Assembly: GCF_001444505.1 (NCBI RefSeq)
Contig: NZ_LNDJ01000049.1
Location: 1 to 51,405 of the forward strand
DNA from: Psychrobacter piscatorii
Lineage (GTDB): Bacteria; Pseudomonadota; Gammaproteobacteria; Pseudomonadales; Moraxellaceae
Length of the DNA stretch: 51,405 nt
Direction of reading: 5' to 3'
Shown here one piece after another: positions 38,415 to 46,140 of the stretch (the stretch's first letter is position 1; every line of letters starts with the position of its first letter). The position numbers and the translations under genes were made by a program. The notes under the pieces are model-generated. The model ran no database searches. It was not told where the DNA came from and saw nothing but the letters and a program-made list of their open reading frames with translations.

Positions 38415-38452
38415 AAAAAAGCGCCTATCTCATTACTGAAATAGGCGCTTTA
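38415..38452 (-). terminator. Terminator of the cytochrome c gene
   Basis: AAAGCGCCTAT pairs with ATAGGCGCTTT. On the minus strand it ends in TTTTTT just after the cytochrome stop codon. The stem is nearly identical to the proS/queF terminator. Confidence 0.8.
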
Positions 38453-38493
38453 TCGATAACTGTTGTAAGAGCCAGCAAAGCCGCTAGCAAAAA

Positions 38494-39150
38494 TTAGCTT
38501 GCTTCTGCAACCATATAGTCTACAGCGTTTTGGACTTCTTCATCAGGAATGTCCGCGCCGCCTTTGGCAGGCATCGCATTGAAACCATTGATAGCATGGG
38601 TATATAGCGTATCTTTACCTTTCGCGATACGTGGTCCCCAAGCGCCAGCATCACCAAAGATAGGTGAGCCTAACAGACCAGCGGCGTGACAAGTATGGCA
38701 TACCGCATTGTATACCGCTTTACCATCACGAGGACCGTCGCCAGCAGATGGGCCAGATGAGCGTGCTGTTACGTCACACACTTCATCGTCTTCAAAACAT
38801 ACGGTTGCAACAGGTTGAATACGGGCAATCAGATTAGGATACAAAGCAATCAGCTTTTGTACTTGCGGCGTATCTTGCGGAATCGGCTCTTCGTTAGCGG
38901 CAGGTGCTGCAGCGGCGGTCTCTTCGCCTCCTGCTGGAGCGGCACCATCAGCAGGTGCAGCGCCATCTGTGGTGTCTGCAGCAGCTTGGGGCTCACCACC
39001 TAGCGTTTGCGGCGCCTCTTCTACGACTTCTTGGCCTTCTGCGACGTCAGTCACAGTTACAGGCGTGTCGACAATATCTTCAGCTTGGCTCACCGCGATA
39101 CTAGCGATTCCTAGAATGGCAGCTGCCGATAACATAACTACTTTTCTCAT
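38494..39150 (-). CDS. Class I cytochrome c (c5-like), periplasmic
   Basis: A 218-residue secreted protein. The signal peptide ends near SQA (about residue 23), followed by an Ala/Pro/Glu-rich linker (about 25-95). The haem domain has C151-H-T-C154-H155 and the likely axial M193 in GFNAMPAKGG, matching cytochrome c5 (CHTCHAAG...AMPAKGG). Two extra cysteines, C118 and C125, lie just before the haem domain. It probably carries electrons to a terminal oxidase or reductase in the periplasm. Confidence 0.88.
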   Translation of the reverse strand: MRKVVMLSAAAILGIASIAVSQAEDIVDTPVTVTDVAEGQEVVEEAPQTLGGEPQAAADTTDGAAPADGAAPAGGEETAAAAPAANEEPIPQDTPQVQKLIALYPNLIARIQPVATVCFEDDEVCDVTARSSGPSAGDGPRDGKAVYNAVCHTCHAAGLLGSPIFGDAGAWGPRIAKGKDTLYTHAINGFNAMPAKGGADIPDEEVQNAVDYMVAEAS

Positions 39151-39502
39151 TCGTCACGTTCTCTTATTACGTATACAAGGACTAGCACGGCGCAGACATT
39201 CTGTCTGTCCTCCTTTGACGACCTCTAAGTCCTCAATAGCAGACAGCCATCCCGCGTGCCAGCGCACTTGCAATCGGTGATTATAAATATGAATTCTCCC
39301 CAACATTATAAGGGAAAAGGCAGGTAAATTGCCATGCTTGTTTAATGACTTGGCTGTTTTTTCTTAAAAAACCTCAATCACGACTGTCATTTATTGGCTT
39401 TATGCGTTTTATTTGTTAGACTAAGCGGTCTTTATTTCTAGGCATCTTATGCTGGTTATCATGCGCATCTAAGCGTGACAGTCAGACATATCGTTATCAT
39501 AT
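39151..39502. other. Cytochrome c / tRNA-Arg intergenic region
   Basis: I see no gene in these 352 bp. It must hold the cytochrome promoter (minus strand) and the tRNA-Arg promoter (plus strand), but neither shows boxes good enough to name. Confidence 0.5.
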
Positions 39503-39579
39503 GCGCTCGTAGCTCAGTTGGATAGAGTATCGGTTTCCGAAGCCGAGGGTCGTGGGTTCGATTCCCGCCGAGCGCACCA
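39503..39579 (+). tRNA. tRNA-Arg (anticodon CCG)
   Basis: A 77-nt cloverleaf with encoded CCA. The acceptor stem is GCGCTCG / CGAGCGC, the anticodon stem TCGGT / GCCGA, loop TTCCGAA, giving anticodon CCG. The T arm reads GTGGGTTCGATTCCCGC. An integrase gene begins 163 bp downstream, so this is the integration site of element 2. Confidence 0.96.
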
Positions 39580-39690
39580 ATCATCGTATTTCACCACTTC
39601 CTAGCATTACCTCAAACCTCTAAAGCCCTTTAATATCAAAACTTCAAGTCTTTTAATATTACTTGTCATTACCTAGTAGCACCTATAGAA

Positions 39691-39722
39691 TGTTGTTAAA
39701 TTTGTTGTTAAAACATTTAACA
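39691..39722 (+). promoter_or_regulatory. Left integrase arm-type sites (element 2)
   Basis: TGTTGTTAAA occurs at 39691-39700 and 39703-39712, 12 bp apart, followed by the inverted core TTTAACA at 39716-39722. The layout copies that of element 1 with a different word, as expected for a different integrase. Confidence 0.5.
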
Positions 39723-39742
39723 TCTTTTACGGCGCCCTGATT

Positions 39743-41200
39743 ATGAGAAAAGACTATCTATTAACTGATAACGGTGTGAAGGCCATAGCTAAGCAGTCGG
39801 CACCTGACAAAGTCACCCGTCACAGTGATGGTAATAGTTTATCTCTAATACAACATCCTAACGGCTCACTGTTTTGGCAAATGTCATACCGCTATCAATC
39901 GGTCAAAGACATTAAGCCCAAACAAAAAACCTACCAAATCGGTATCTATAAATCATCAAAACAAGTGATTGATTCATCATTCAAGCCGCAAGTATCACTA
40001 AAGCAAGCGCGTATCGAACGTGACAAGGCAAAAGCATTATTGGCTGATGGTATCGACCCCACCGAACACAAAAGCGTTGAGAAGAACAACTTTGAGCAAA
40101 AGGACTTATTTAAAGTCATTGCTACAAGCTATCTTGATGAAAAATCCAAGACCACCGCAAAGAACGTACAAAAGCTGCAAGGGTTCTTAGACAACCACAT
40201 CTTAAAACATTTAGGTGACTACCCTATTGGTGCCATCACCGCGCAAGATATTATTAAGACAGGGCTTGCCATTCAAGCCACTTTTGAGCAGCAAGGCAAA
40301 CACACCTCAGAGACCGCGCATAAGTGCATGGGGTTGATCAGCGCCATCTTTGAGTATGCTATTAATACGCTAGGCTATGATATTACCAATATTGCTATTG
40401 GACGTAACAAGGCACTTAGACCGCATAAAGCCGAACGCATGAAAGCGGTAGAGCAGCACCAATTCCCCGAGTTGCTACGTCATATTGACAATTATATAAA
40501 AAACCACCCTAACGGTCATGAGCAGACGGTTGCTGGCTTGCAACTGATGACACTATGCTTTGTTCGTACTAAAGAGTTAAGATTTTTTGAATGGTCAGAA
40601 ATTGACTATCATAAAAATGTATGGCGCATTCCAGCGCATAAAATGAAAATGCGCCAAGATCATATTATTCCTTTATCACCGCAAGCAATTGCGGTCATTG
40701 AACGTATGCGTCCCCTAACAGAGCATACAGGCTATGTGTTCTATAACTTTGAGTCAAACAAGACTTATAGTGAAGCATGGTTCAATCAGGCGCTACAGCG
40801 TATGGGTTACACAGGCGATCCCTACCCTAAGATGACTGGCCATGGTTTTAGGCAACTTGCCAGCACAGGGCTGTATGAACTCAAATTCTCGAAAAATGTT
40901 ATTGAAATCCAACTATCGCATCTTGATCAATCGAGTGTTAAAAACCGATACGATCTATCTGCTCATCTTGCTGAACGCCAAGTAATGATGAATCAATGGG
41001 CAAGACATATTGATAACTTACGAACAGGTTGCGCAGTTAACTTTGGCTTATTAAGTCCTGAAGCATTAAATAATGTCATGACAGAAAGAGGCAGGCAGGA
41101 AATGCAAATTGTAGCATACGAAAAAGAGACTCTAATTCGCTATTTAAAATCAAAAGGCGTATCGCAAGAGATATTAGCCAAACTTGCCGAGCAGCTTTAA
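39743..41200 (+). CDS. int: Tyrosine integrase of element 2 (DUF4102 arm domain)
   Basis: A 485-residue recombinase for the tRNA-Arg site. DUF4102 arm domain about 1-115 (LTDNGVKAIAKQ, SLKQARIERDKAKALL). The catalytic residues are R275 (LCFVRTKELRF), H367 and R370 (TGHGFR), H393 and Y403. About 70 extra C-terminal residues, mostly helical, follow the active tyrosine and are absent from the element 1 enzyme. The two integrases are related but distinct, consistent with different target tRNAs and arm words. Confidence 0.95.
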   Translation: MRKDYLLTDNGVKAIAKQSAPDKVTRHSDGNSLSLIQHPNGSLFWQMSYRYQSVKDIKPKQKTYQIGIYKSSKQVIDSSFKPQVSLKQARIERDKAKALLADGIDPTEHKSVEKNNFEQKDLFKVIATSYLDEKSKTTAKNVQKLQGFLDNHILKHLGDYPIGAITAQDIIKTGLAIQATFEQQGKHTSETAHKCMGLISAIFEYAINTLGYDITNIAIGRNKALRPHKAERMKAVEQHQFPELLRHIDNYIKNHPNGHEQTVAGLQLMTLCFVRTKELRFFEWSEIDYHKNVWRIPAHKMKMRQDHIIPLSPQAIAVIERMRPLTEHTGYVFYNFESNKTYSEAWFNQALQRMGYTGDPYPKMTGHGFRQLASTGLYELKFSKNVIEIQLSHLDQSSVKNRYDLSAHLAERQVMMNQWARHIDNLRTGCAVNFGLLSPEALNNVMTERGRQEMQIVAYEKETLIRYLKSKGVSQEILAKLAEQL

Positions 41201-41302
41201 CAACATGACACGTCAGCTTTTAGCTATAAATATGCCACAAAACAGCACTGCCAGAACTGACAAAACCGAACATGATAGCGTCAATCGCTGTCACAACCAA
41301 TT

Positions 41303-41398
41303 GCAAGGCTAGGACTAATTACCCGAACGACAGCAACTGCACCCTTAGCTGTCAGCGCCTTGCTCCTTTTTTACTTTAGGGGTGTGAGGGTGCGAATG
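41303..41398 (+). promoter_or_regulatory. Structured leader RNA, possible switch (element 2)
   Basis: The same nested hairpin as in element 1: GCAAGGC (41303-41309) / GCCTTGC (41357-41363), and GACAGC (41329-41334) / GCTGTC (41348-41353). Loop bases TGCACCC (41338-41344) pair with GGGTGCG (41388-41394) just before the GTG start. Relative to element 1 (CACACCC / GGGTGTG) an A-T pair has become G-C, a compensating change. The loop's CACCCTTA can also pair with TAGGGGTG (41377-41384, one G-T). A T-run after the outer stem could make it a terminator as well. Confidence 0.6.
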
Positions 41399-42300
41399 TG
41401 GCGTTACTTGATACGTTAAAAGACAGACAGGATAATAAATATATTTCTTTTTGGGGGTTAGTTTCTAATATCATTGCTGTTGATGAGGAAAGAAGCGATA
41501 GCTCTTACGCTAGTAATGAAACTTATCCAACAGTAGTAGAGGCTTTATTAAGATTGAAACTGCATGAAAAAGTTCGCTACTTTATTTATGATCCTGATGA
41601 TTTTACTTTTAGTCAAATAGATGAACCAGAGACTGATGAAGCAAAGCTATTTTTAAAAATATTACTTCCAAAGTCTGGTAAAAAACTTGCGCCTACTGAA
41701 GTAGTAGAGATTCAGAACCAATTTAAGAATTACTTTTGGCTTAAAGAATCTATAGAACAGGTACTTCCTAATGGTATTGTTGATTTTACTAATCCATTAT
41801 TTTTCGGCGCAGGAGAACTTCGTCCTTTAGAAATGAATTCTTCTTTGATTAATGCAGCATCTCTCATTGAGTTGCAACGTCTACAAGAAAGAGTAGATGA
41901 GTTAGAAGCAGAAAAATCTAATGGCAGTTTTACAATGGGAACGCCAACATTATCGCATGGTGAACCTAGGACTAATGAGCAACTAATCAAAGAGTTAGCA
42001 GATGCTAATGCAAAAATTGAACGACAAGATCAAGAAATTAATAGGCTCAATAAACATTTAACCGAGCAAGCACAAAAAGCAACTGAGGATAAAGAATTGC
42101 CGTACAACTCACAAATGGGCGTAGCTAGGATGCTTTACGGAATCTTGAAAGAGCATAAATATGACATTACAGCTACAAGAGGTAAAGCAAACGAATTGAT
42201 AGAAAATGCTTCCCAAATTCATGGCACTCCCATAACTAGAAACTTTATAGCAAAATGGATTGAACTAGCCAATCAAGCTAAAAGCGATAGTACAAAATAG
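41398..42300 (+). CDS. Element 2 protein of unknown function with coiled coil
   Basis: A 300-residue protein starting with GTG, preceded by a GGGTG ribosome-like site. It is homologous to the element 1 protein at 12061: similar start (MALLDTLKDR, then YISFWGLV), a shared linker (SFTMGTPTLSHGEPRTNEQL, about 179-198) and a coiled coil (about 160-230). The C terminus, TRNFIAKWIELANQAKSD, corresponds to the short helical end of its relative. The middle is about 100 residues shorter. No function can be assigned. Confidence 0.75.
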   Translation: MALLDTLKDRQDNKYISFWGLVSNIIAVDEERSDSSYASNETYPTVVEALLRLKLHEKVRYFIYDPDDFTFSQIDEPETDEAKLFLKILLPKSGKKLAPTEVVEIQNQFKNYFWLKESIEQVLPNGIVDFTNPLFFGAGELRPLEMNSSLINAASLIELQRLQERVDELEAEKSNGSFTMGTPTLSHGEPRTNEQLIKELADANAKIERQDQEINRLNKHLTEQAQKATEDKELPYNSQMGVARMLYGILKEHKYDITATRGKANELIENASQIHGTPITRNFIAKWIELANQAKSDSTK

Positions 42301-42318
42301 GGTCATATCAAATATTTT

Positions 42319-42345
42319 AGGGTCATGTGACCGTCATGTGACCCT
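42319..42345. repeat. Inverted repeat after the element 2 coiled-coil gene
   Basis: AGGGTCA (42319-42325) and TGACCCT (42339-42345), with CATGTGAC-type repeats between. It lacks a T-run, so it may be an operator for the alpA operon rather than a terminator. Confidence 0.35.
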
Positions 42346-42430
42346 TATAACCTTATCTTAATCCGTAACATTTGCCCCATAGCACAGCCAATTACTGGCT
42401 ATAACCAACCCCGCTATGGAGTAAATGATT

Positions 42431-42706
42431 ATGACCTTAGTCGATCAATATCTAAGAATGGCAGACCTTGCCAATCAACCTGAGCGTAAAGCCAAGACTT
42501 ATACCACTAGATCAGGCCAACAGCGCACCGTCACTGCCAAAGCCGCCACACGCGGCATCACTGGCTTCTCTGCTAAGCACATCTACCATTTAATCAATGA
42601 AGGCAAGTTCCCAGCACCCGTAAAGATCGGACGTGCTAGCTTGTGGCGTTTGTCTGATATTAATGCATGGCTTGCCAGCCATGCCACAACTACTAGCGAG
42701 GTATAA
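42431..42706 (+). CDS. AlpA-like transcriptional regulator (element 2)
   Basis: A 91-residue protein with the AlpA helix-turn-helix: ITGFSAKHIYHLINEGKFPA, then PVKIGRASLWRLSDINAWLA. I place the start at ATG 42431 rather than 42425 because GGAG at 42416-42419 is better spaced for it. The N terminus is Lys/Arg/Thr-rich (KAKTYTTRSGQQRTVTAKAA). It is closer to classic AlpA than the element 1 protein and holds the same operon position. Confidence 0.85.
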   Translation: MTLVDQYLRMADLANQPERKAKTYTTRSGQQRTVTAKAATRGITGFSAKHIYHLINEGKFPAPVKIGRASLWRLSDINAWLASHATTTSEV

Positions 42707-42709
42707 GTC

Positions 42710-42964
42710 ATGACTACCTCAAAACAGCCAACCAAGCAAACCTATAGTCAAATAATCCTTAATCATATGCTGGCAGGTAAAAGGCTTTCCAATATGCAAG
42801 CCTACGACCAGTACGGTATGACTTGTTTCTTGCAGCGTATTAGTGACCTACGCGCTGCAGGTATAGCTATTCAAGATGAAGTGATTGAGAAAAACGGCAA
42901 ACGGTACAAGTCTTACTGGATAGACCAGCCAGCCAACACGACCGACAGCGAGGTGACCCTATGA
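42710..42964 (+). CDS. Small winged-helix protein (HTH_39-like, element 2)
   Basis: An 84-residue homologue of the element 1 protein at 13768. The core is LSNMQAYDQYGMTCFLQRIS followed by DLRAAGIAIQDE, with the wing KRYKSYWIDQP. It starts three bases after the alpA stop and overlaps the next gene by four. DNA binding is inferred. Confidence 0.7.
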   Translation: MTTSKQPTKQTYSQIILNHMLAGKRLSNMQAYDQYGMTCFLQRISDLRAAGIAIQDEVIEKNGKRYKSYWIDQPANTTDSEVTL

Positions 42965-43248
42965 ATAACCATCCCAGCGTAACTATCGACACTCCAGTCG
43001 AACGCCTAGTAACCGTGGATAGTATGTACTTACGCCTTATGAATGATCGCGTACAAGACATTTATAACAGTACTGAACACTTAGCCACCGCGCTAGACGC
43101 TATCAAAACAAAAGACCACGTTAGCCAAGGCGTTCTTGTGGCAGTCAAGGCGGCATTGTTTGCCAATAGCGAGCTGGCAGGTGTTGTTAGCGAAATGTTT
43201 TGTGACTACGCATTGCCTTACCAAATGGAGGCAAAAGACCATGAGTAA
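42961..43248 (+). CDS. Small helical protein, family A (element 2)
   Basis: A 95-residue protein related to the pair in element 1: NSTEHLATALDAIKTKDHVS followed by QGVLVAVKAALFANSELAG. Only one copy is present here. The stop overlaps the next gene by eight bases, exactly as for the second copy in element 1. Function unknown. Confidence 0.65.
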   Translation: MNNHPSVTIDTPVERLVTVDSMYLRLMNDRVQDIYNSTEHLATALDAIKTKDHVSQGVLVAVKAALFANSELAGVVSEMFCDYALPYQMEAKDHE

Positions 43249-43435
43249 CGATAACAAAGCCAATCTAAAGCCCCGTCACGGGCAGCCCAGCACCAGCCAG
43301 CCACATAAGCGTGGCTTGCTACTTAGCTTTATCATATTCATGGTATGGGTAGCAGGTATTGGCTTGCTACTTTCATTGATAGCTTGCCAGCCAAACCAAC
43401 CTGTAGTCTTCATTATAGGGATGAGCAGCCTATGA
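43241..43435 (+). CDS. Single-membrane-segment protein (element 2, short)
   Basis: From ATG 43241 this is a 64-residue protein, MSNDNKANLKPRHGQPSTSQ then PHKRGLLLSFIIFMVWVAGI and GLLLSLIACQP. It is the homologue of the first 50 residues of the element 1 protein at 14565. LIAC is a reasonable lipobox, so it may be a tiny lipoprotein. The long soluble tail of the element 1 protein and the following two genes are missing here. Confidence 0.6.
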   Translation: MSNDNKANLKPRHGQPSTSQPHKRGLLLSFIIFMVWVAGIGLLLSLIACQPNQPVVFIIGMSSL

Positions 43436-43503
43436 AAACCTACTACAAGAGATATAGAGTCACATGCCAGCCGAACCAGTCGCAAGCAAGGGGGAATAGA
43501 TGA
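43432..43503 (+). CDS. Tiny basic protein coupled to the primase (element 2)
   Basis: A 23-residue reading frame, MKTYYKRYRVTCQPNQSQAR then GNR, overlapping both the previous stop and the primase start (ATGA). It matches the C-terminal two thirds of the element 1 peptide at 15877, and the DNA here is unusually similar between the elements. Confidence 0.5.
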   Translation: MKTYYKRYRVTCQPNQSQARGNR

Positions 43504-45644
43504 CCACTACACCACAAATTGACAGCAAAGAAAAAGCCCATGCGGACAACATGGGCAACTTCATTGGCTATATTGCTGATATTGAAAATGCGACACCTGA
43601 ACAGCGCGCACAAGATGACAGTATTAGCCAGTTAGACGGCTTGCAAGATGGTTTAAACCTACCAACCAATCATATAGATAATACGCGTTATCTACACGAT
43701 GATATTAGCATGAGGGGTGGCAATAGCAAAGGTGAAAAACTGCCCAATACCAATGGCAGGTACGGCCTTGTCATGGTCAACAATAAAGCCGAACCTGTCA
43801 ACATAGCAGCACGCACAATAAACAGCGATGACAAGCCGCCTATCATATCGGACACCACACAGCCTAGCGCGTATGCTATTGGCTCAATGAGCCGTGATAG
43901 TGACTGGTGGCTAGTGACCAGTTTAAAAGATGCCGTTACGTTATATGCAGCTCTTGCGATACTTGATAATAAAGTGACTGTGTTAGCGTGCCTTAATCAA
44001 AGTATGTTTGATATGACGTTAAGACATTTTAGTGAGGTCAAAACCATTCATATTATAGACACGGCCCAGCACAAAGACGCATTAACGAGCCGCTTAGCAG
44101 GTGTGAATGCCATTGCTCATATCACGATAGATACCATCATTAGCAGACTGAATGAAGGTGATTTGATAGGTAACCTTATTGCAGACGCGGACACTATCGA
44201 CTTGTCAATATTGGCATGGCCCACACCTGAACCATTATTAAGCGACCCAAGCAAACCGACACGCTACCCAATCGAAGCATGGCCGCCGATACTGCGAAAG
44301 CCAATAGAAGCGATTGCTTACTATACTCAAGTACCGTTAGCGATGGCAGGGCAAGCCGTTTTAGGTGCAATAGCCCATATAGGGCAAGCGCATATTGATG
44401 CACCGATGGGCAGCGAACACAAGCCAACGAGCCTTATTATCATTACAGAGGGCGAAAGCGGTACAGGCAAAACACAAGTAATGGGCCTAAGTCACTTTAA
44501 GATAGATCAGCATGAGAAGCAGCTATATTCTAATTATTTAAGTGACGTATCATCATGGGAAAATAATTTATTAAGTCTAAAAGGTAAAGACAGAGCCGCT
44601 TTTTTAGATGAAAACCCAAAGCCGCCTAACCCCGTCACTATGTTTGATGATGCAACGATTGAACCGCTTATTGATCGTTTTGTTGATGGTGAGATGTATA
44701 ACGCCAGTTTATCCACTGATGAAGCAGGCCAATTTTTTAATGGTCACACCATGAAAAGTGACACCGCTGGCAGCGCGTTAGGCGCGATAACCAAGCTTTA
44801 TAGTAGTGGCATAGCAGGACGCACACGCTCGCAAAAGAACGCTTACGCAAACCCAAGAACCAAAGCTTATGATGTGCGTATGACTTTTTTACTACAAGGA
44901 CAGCGCGTAGTCTTAGAGAAAGCATTAACCGACCCACTGATGAGCGGACAAGGATTTTTAGCACGGGCTATGATTGCTTGCCCTGAGGACTTAAGAGGTA
45001 AAAGAGTATGGAATGATCCAAAGCGTAGGAATGACAGGCCACATGATAACCCTTACTTAATAGACTACTGGTTACGCTGTCAAAGCTTACTTGACCCACT
45101 ACCAGCCAATCTACCAAACGACAGCACAGGCGCACCCATTCGCATTAAAATGCAATGGGCAAGCAATGAAGCATTACAGGCTTTTGAGGACGGTATGCAA
45201 GCGATAGAGAACCGCCAAGCAAGCGGACAGGTTTTAGAATATCTCAAAGCGTACGCCTCACGTATGGCAGAAAATGCCACGCGCATAGCCTCACTAATGG
45301 CATTCTTTGATGGCCGCAAGACCGTTACCACTGATGATATAAAACGCGGCTTTATGTTAGTAGAATATTCAACAACCGAACGCTTACGCTATCTTGATGC
45401 AATGCCCACAGGTGAACAGAACGATAGCGAAAAGTTAAGTAGCTGGCTAGTGGATAAAGCAAGAAATAAAAACCCTCATAAATTAAATAGAACTTATATT
45501 GCTAACAATGTACCTAATCCCATGCGTAAAAGCACAAAGTTATTACAGATTGAGTTAGACAAGTTAGAGTCTGCTAAACATATCAGGCAAGAAATGGAAG
45601 GTCGTAGCAGGGTGATATTTATTAACCCTAAACTATACGACTAG
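43500..45644 (+). CDS. DUF3987-type helicase/primase (replication protein, element 2)
   Basis: A 714-residue protein. The first residues (MTTTPQIDSKEKAHA) and a domain at about 135-235 (LAGVNAIAHITIDTIISRLN) match the element 1 replication protein. The rest is a DUF3987 domain: YPIEAWPPILRKPIEAIAYY, Walker A GESGTGKT (318-325), ASLSTDEAGQFFNGH, SGIAGRTRSQKNA and GQGFLARAMIACPED. A C-terminal winged-helix-like part (about 645-714) ends the protein. It probably unwinds the origin that follows at once. The helicase half has been exchanged relative to element 1. Confidence 0.82.
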   Translation: MTTTPQIDSKEKAHADNMGNFIGYIADIENATPEQRAQDDSISQLDGLQDGLNLPTNHIDNTRYLHDDISMRGGNSKGEKLPNTNGRYGLVMVNNKAEPVNIAARTINSDDKPPIISDTTQPSAYAIGSMSRDSDWWLVTSLKDAVTLYAALAILDNKVTVLACLNQSMFDMTLRHFSEVKTIHIIDTAQHKDALTSRLAGVNAIAHITIDTIISRLNEGDLIGNLIADADTIDLSILAWPTPEPLLSDPSKPTRYPIEAWPPILRKPIEAIAYYTQVPLAMAGQAVLGAIAHIGQAHIDAPMGSEHKPTSLIIITEGESGTGKTQVMGLSHFKIDQHEKQLYSNYLSDVSSWENNLLSLKGKDRAAFLDENPKPPNPVTMFDDATIEPLIDRFVDGEMYNASLSTDEAGQFFNGHTMKSDTAGSALGAITKLYSSGIAGRTRSQKNAYANPRTKAYDVRMTFLLQGQRVVLEKALTDPLMSGQGFLARAMIACPEDLRGKRVWNDPKRRNDRPHDNPYLIDYWLRCQSLLDPLPANLPNDSTGAPIRIKMQWASNEALQAFEDGMQAIENRQASGQVLEYLKAYASRMAENATRIASLMAFFDGRKTVTTDDIKRGFMLVEYSTTERLRYLDAMPTGEQNDSEKLSSWLVDKARNKNPHKLNRTYIANNVPNPMRKSTKLLQIELDKLESAKHIRQEMEGRSRVIFINPKLYD

Positions 45645-45665
45645 TATTAACACTCAAGGAAATTT

Positions 45666-45875
45666 GCTTAAGCTGCTTAAATAATCTTTAGCTTTTATAT
45701 TTAGGGGTTTTTAATTAAGACTCTTAAATCTTAAACTTGCTTAAAGTGCTTAAACTTAACTTAAAGCCAGCCAAATTGAGACGAATCTAAGCAGTTTAAG
45801 CAACACTAAGCAAACACCTATCTTAAGCCAGTCGTACACCTATTATAGGTTACAACCAACTTAAGCAGTTTAAGC
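45666..45875. repeat. Mirror-symmetric GCTTAA iteron array, probable origin (element 2)
   Basis: GCTTAA-type words lie forward at 45666, 45675, 45729 (TCTTAA), 45739 and 45748, and reversed (TTAAGC or CTAAGC) at 45787, 45796, 45806, 45861 and 45870. Neighbours in the blocks are 9 bp apart (10 bp for the 45729 and 45806 words). The inner six are exactly symmetric about 45770 and the outer four about 45770.5. A few further TTAA words (45722, 45754, 45823) do not have partners. It begins 22 bp after the helicase gene. Confidence 0.6.
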
Positions 45876-46030
45876 AGCTATTCTTAGATATTCAACACAA
45901 CGGTAAGCCATACAGAGAATTTTATGTGTTCGATCCTTATAGACAAGTAGTGAGGCTATGTAGTGTTGATAAAACAGGTGACAAGCGTTTTTATAAGTTA
46001 ATGATGCCAATGGCCGAAAGCATCTATTAA
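45827..46030 (+). pseudogene. Possible gene remnant after the element 2 origin
   Basis: A frame without a start codon reads LFLDIQHNGKPYREFYVFDP then YRQVVRLCSVDKTGDKRFYK and ends at TAA 46028-46030. The composition looks protein-like, and the upstream part is iteron DNA. It may be the 3' end of a lost gene; a GTG at 45929 would give only 33 residues. Identity unknown. Confidence 0.25.
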
Positions 46031-46068
46031 GCATATCTTGAAACGCTAGATAACAAGGAGAACAATAA

Positions 46069-46140
46069 ATGAGTAAGTTTACGAATTTAGATGTAGCATC
46101 TTCGCATTGTCTCCAAACCCAATTTAATAATGAAAGGTAG
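46069..46140 (+). CDS. Possible 23-residue reading frame (element 2)
   Basis: ATG 46069 is preceded by a strong AAGGAG at nine bases and encodes MSKFTNLDVASSHCLQTQFN then NER. The stop codon falls within the terminator stem. It may be a truncated gene that kept its ribosome site. Confidence 0.3.
   Translation: MSKFTNLDVASSHCLQTQFNNER

Noticed and set aside
41194-41205. TTTAACAACA at the end of int2 as a right arm site
   Set aside because: It is a single inverted copy of the arm word within the int stop region, without the tandem partner or an att repeat, so it is probably chance.
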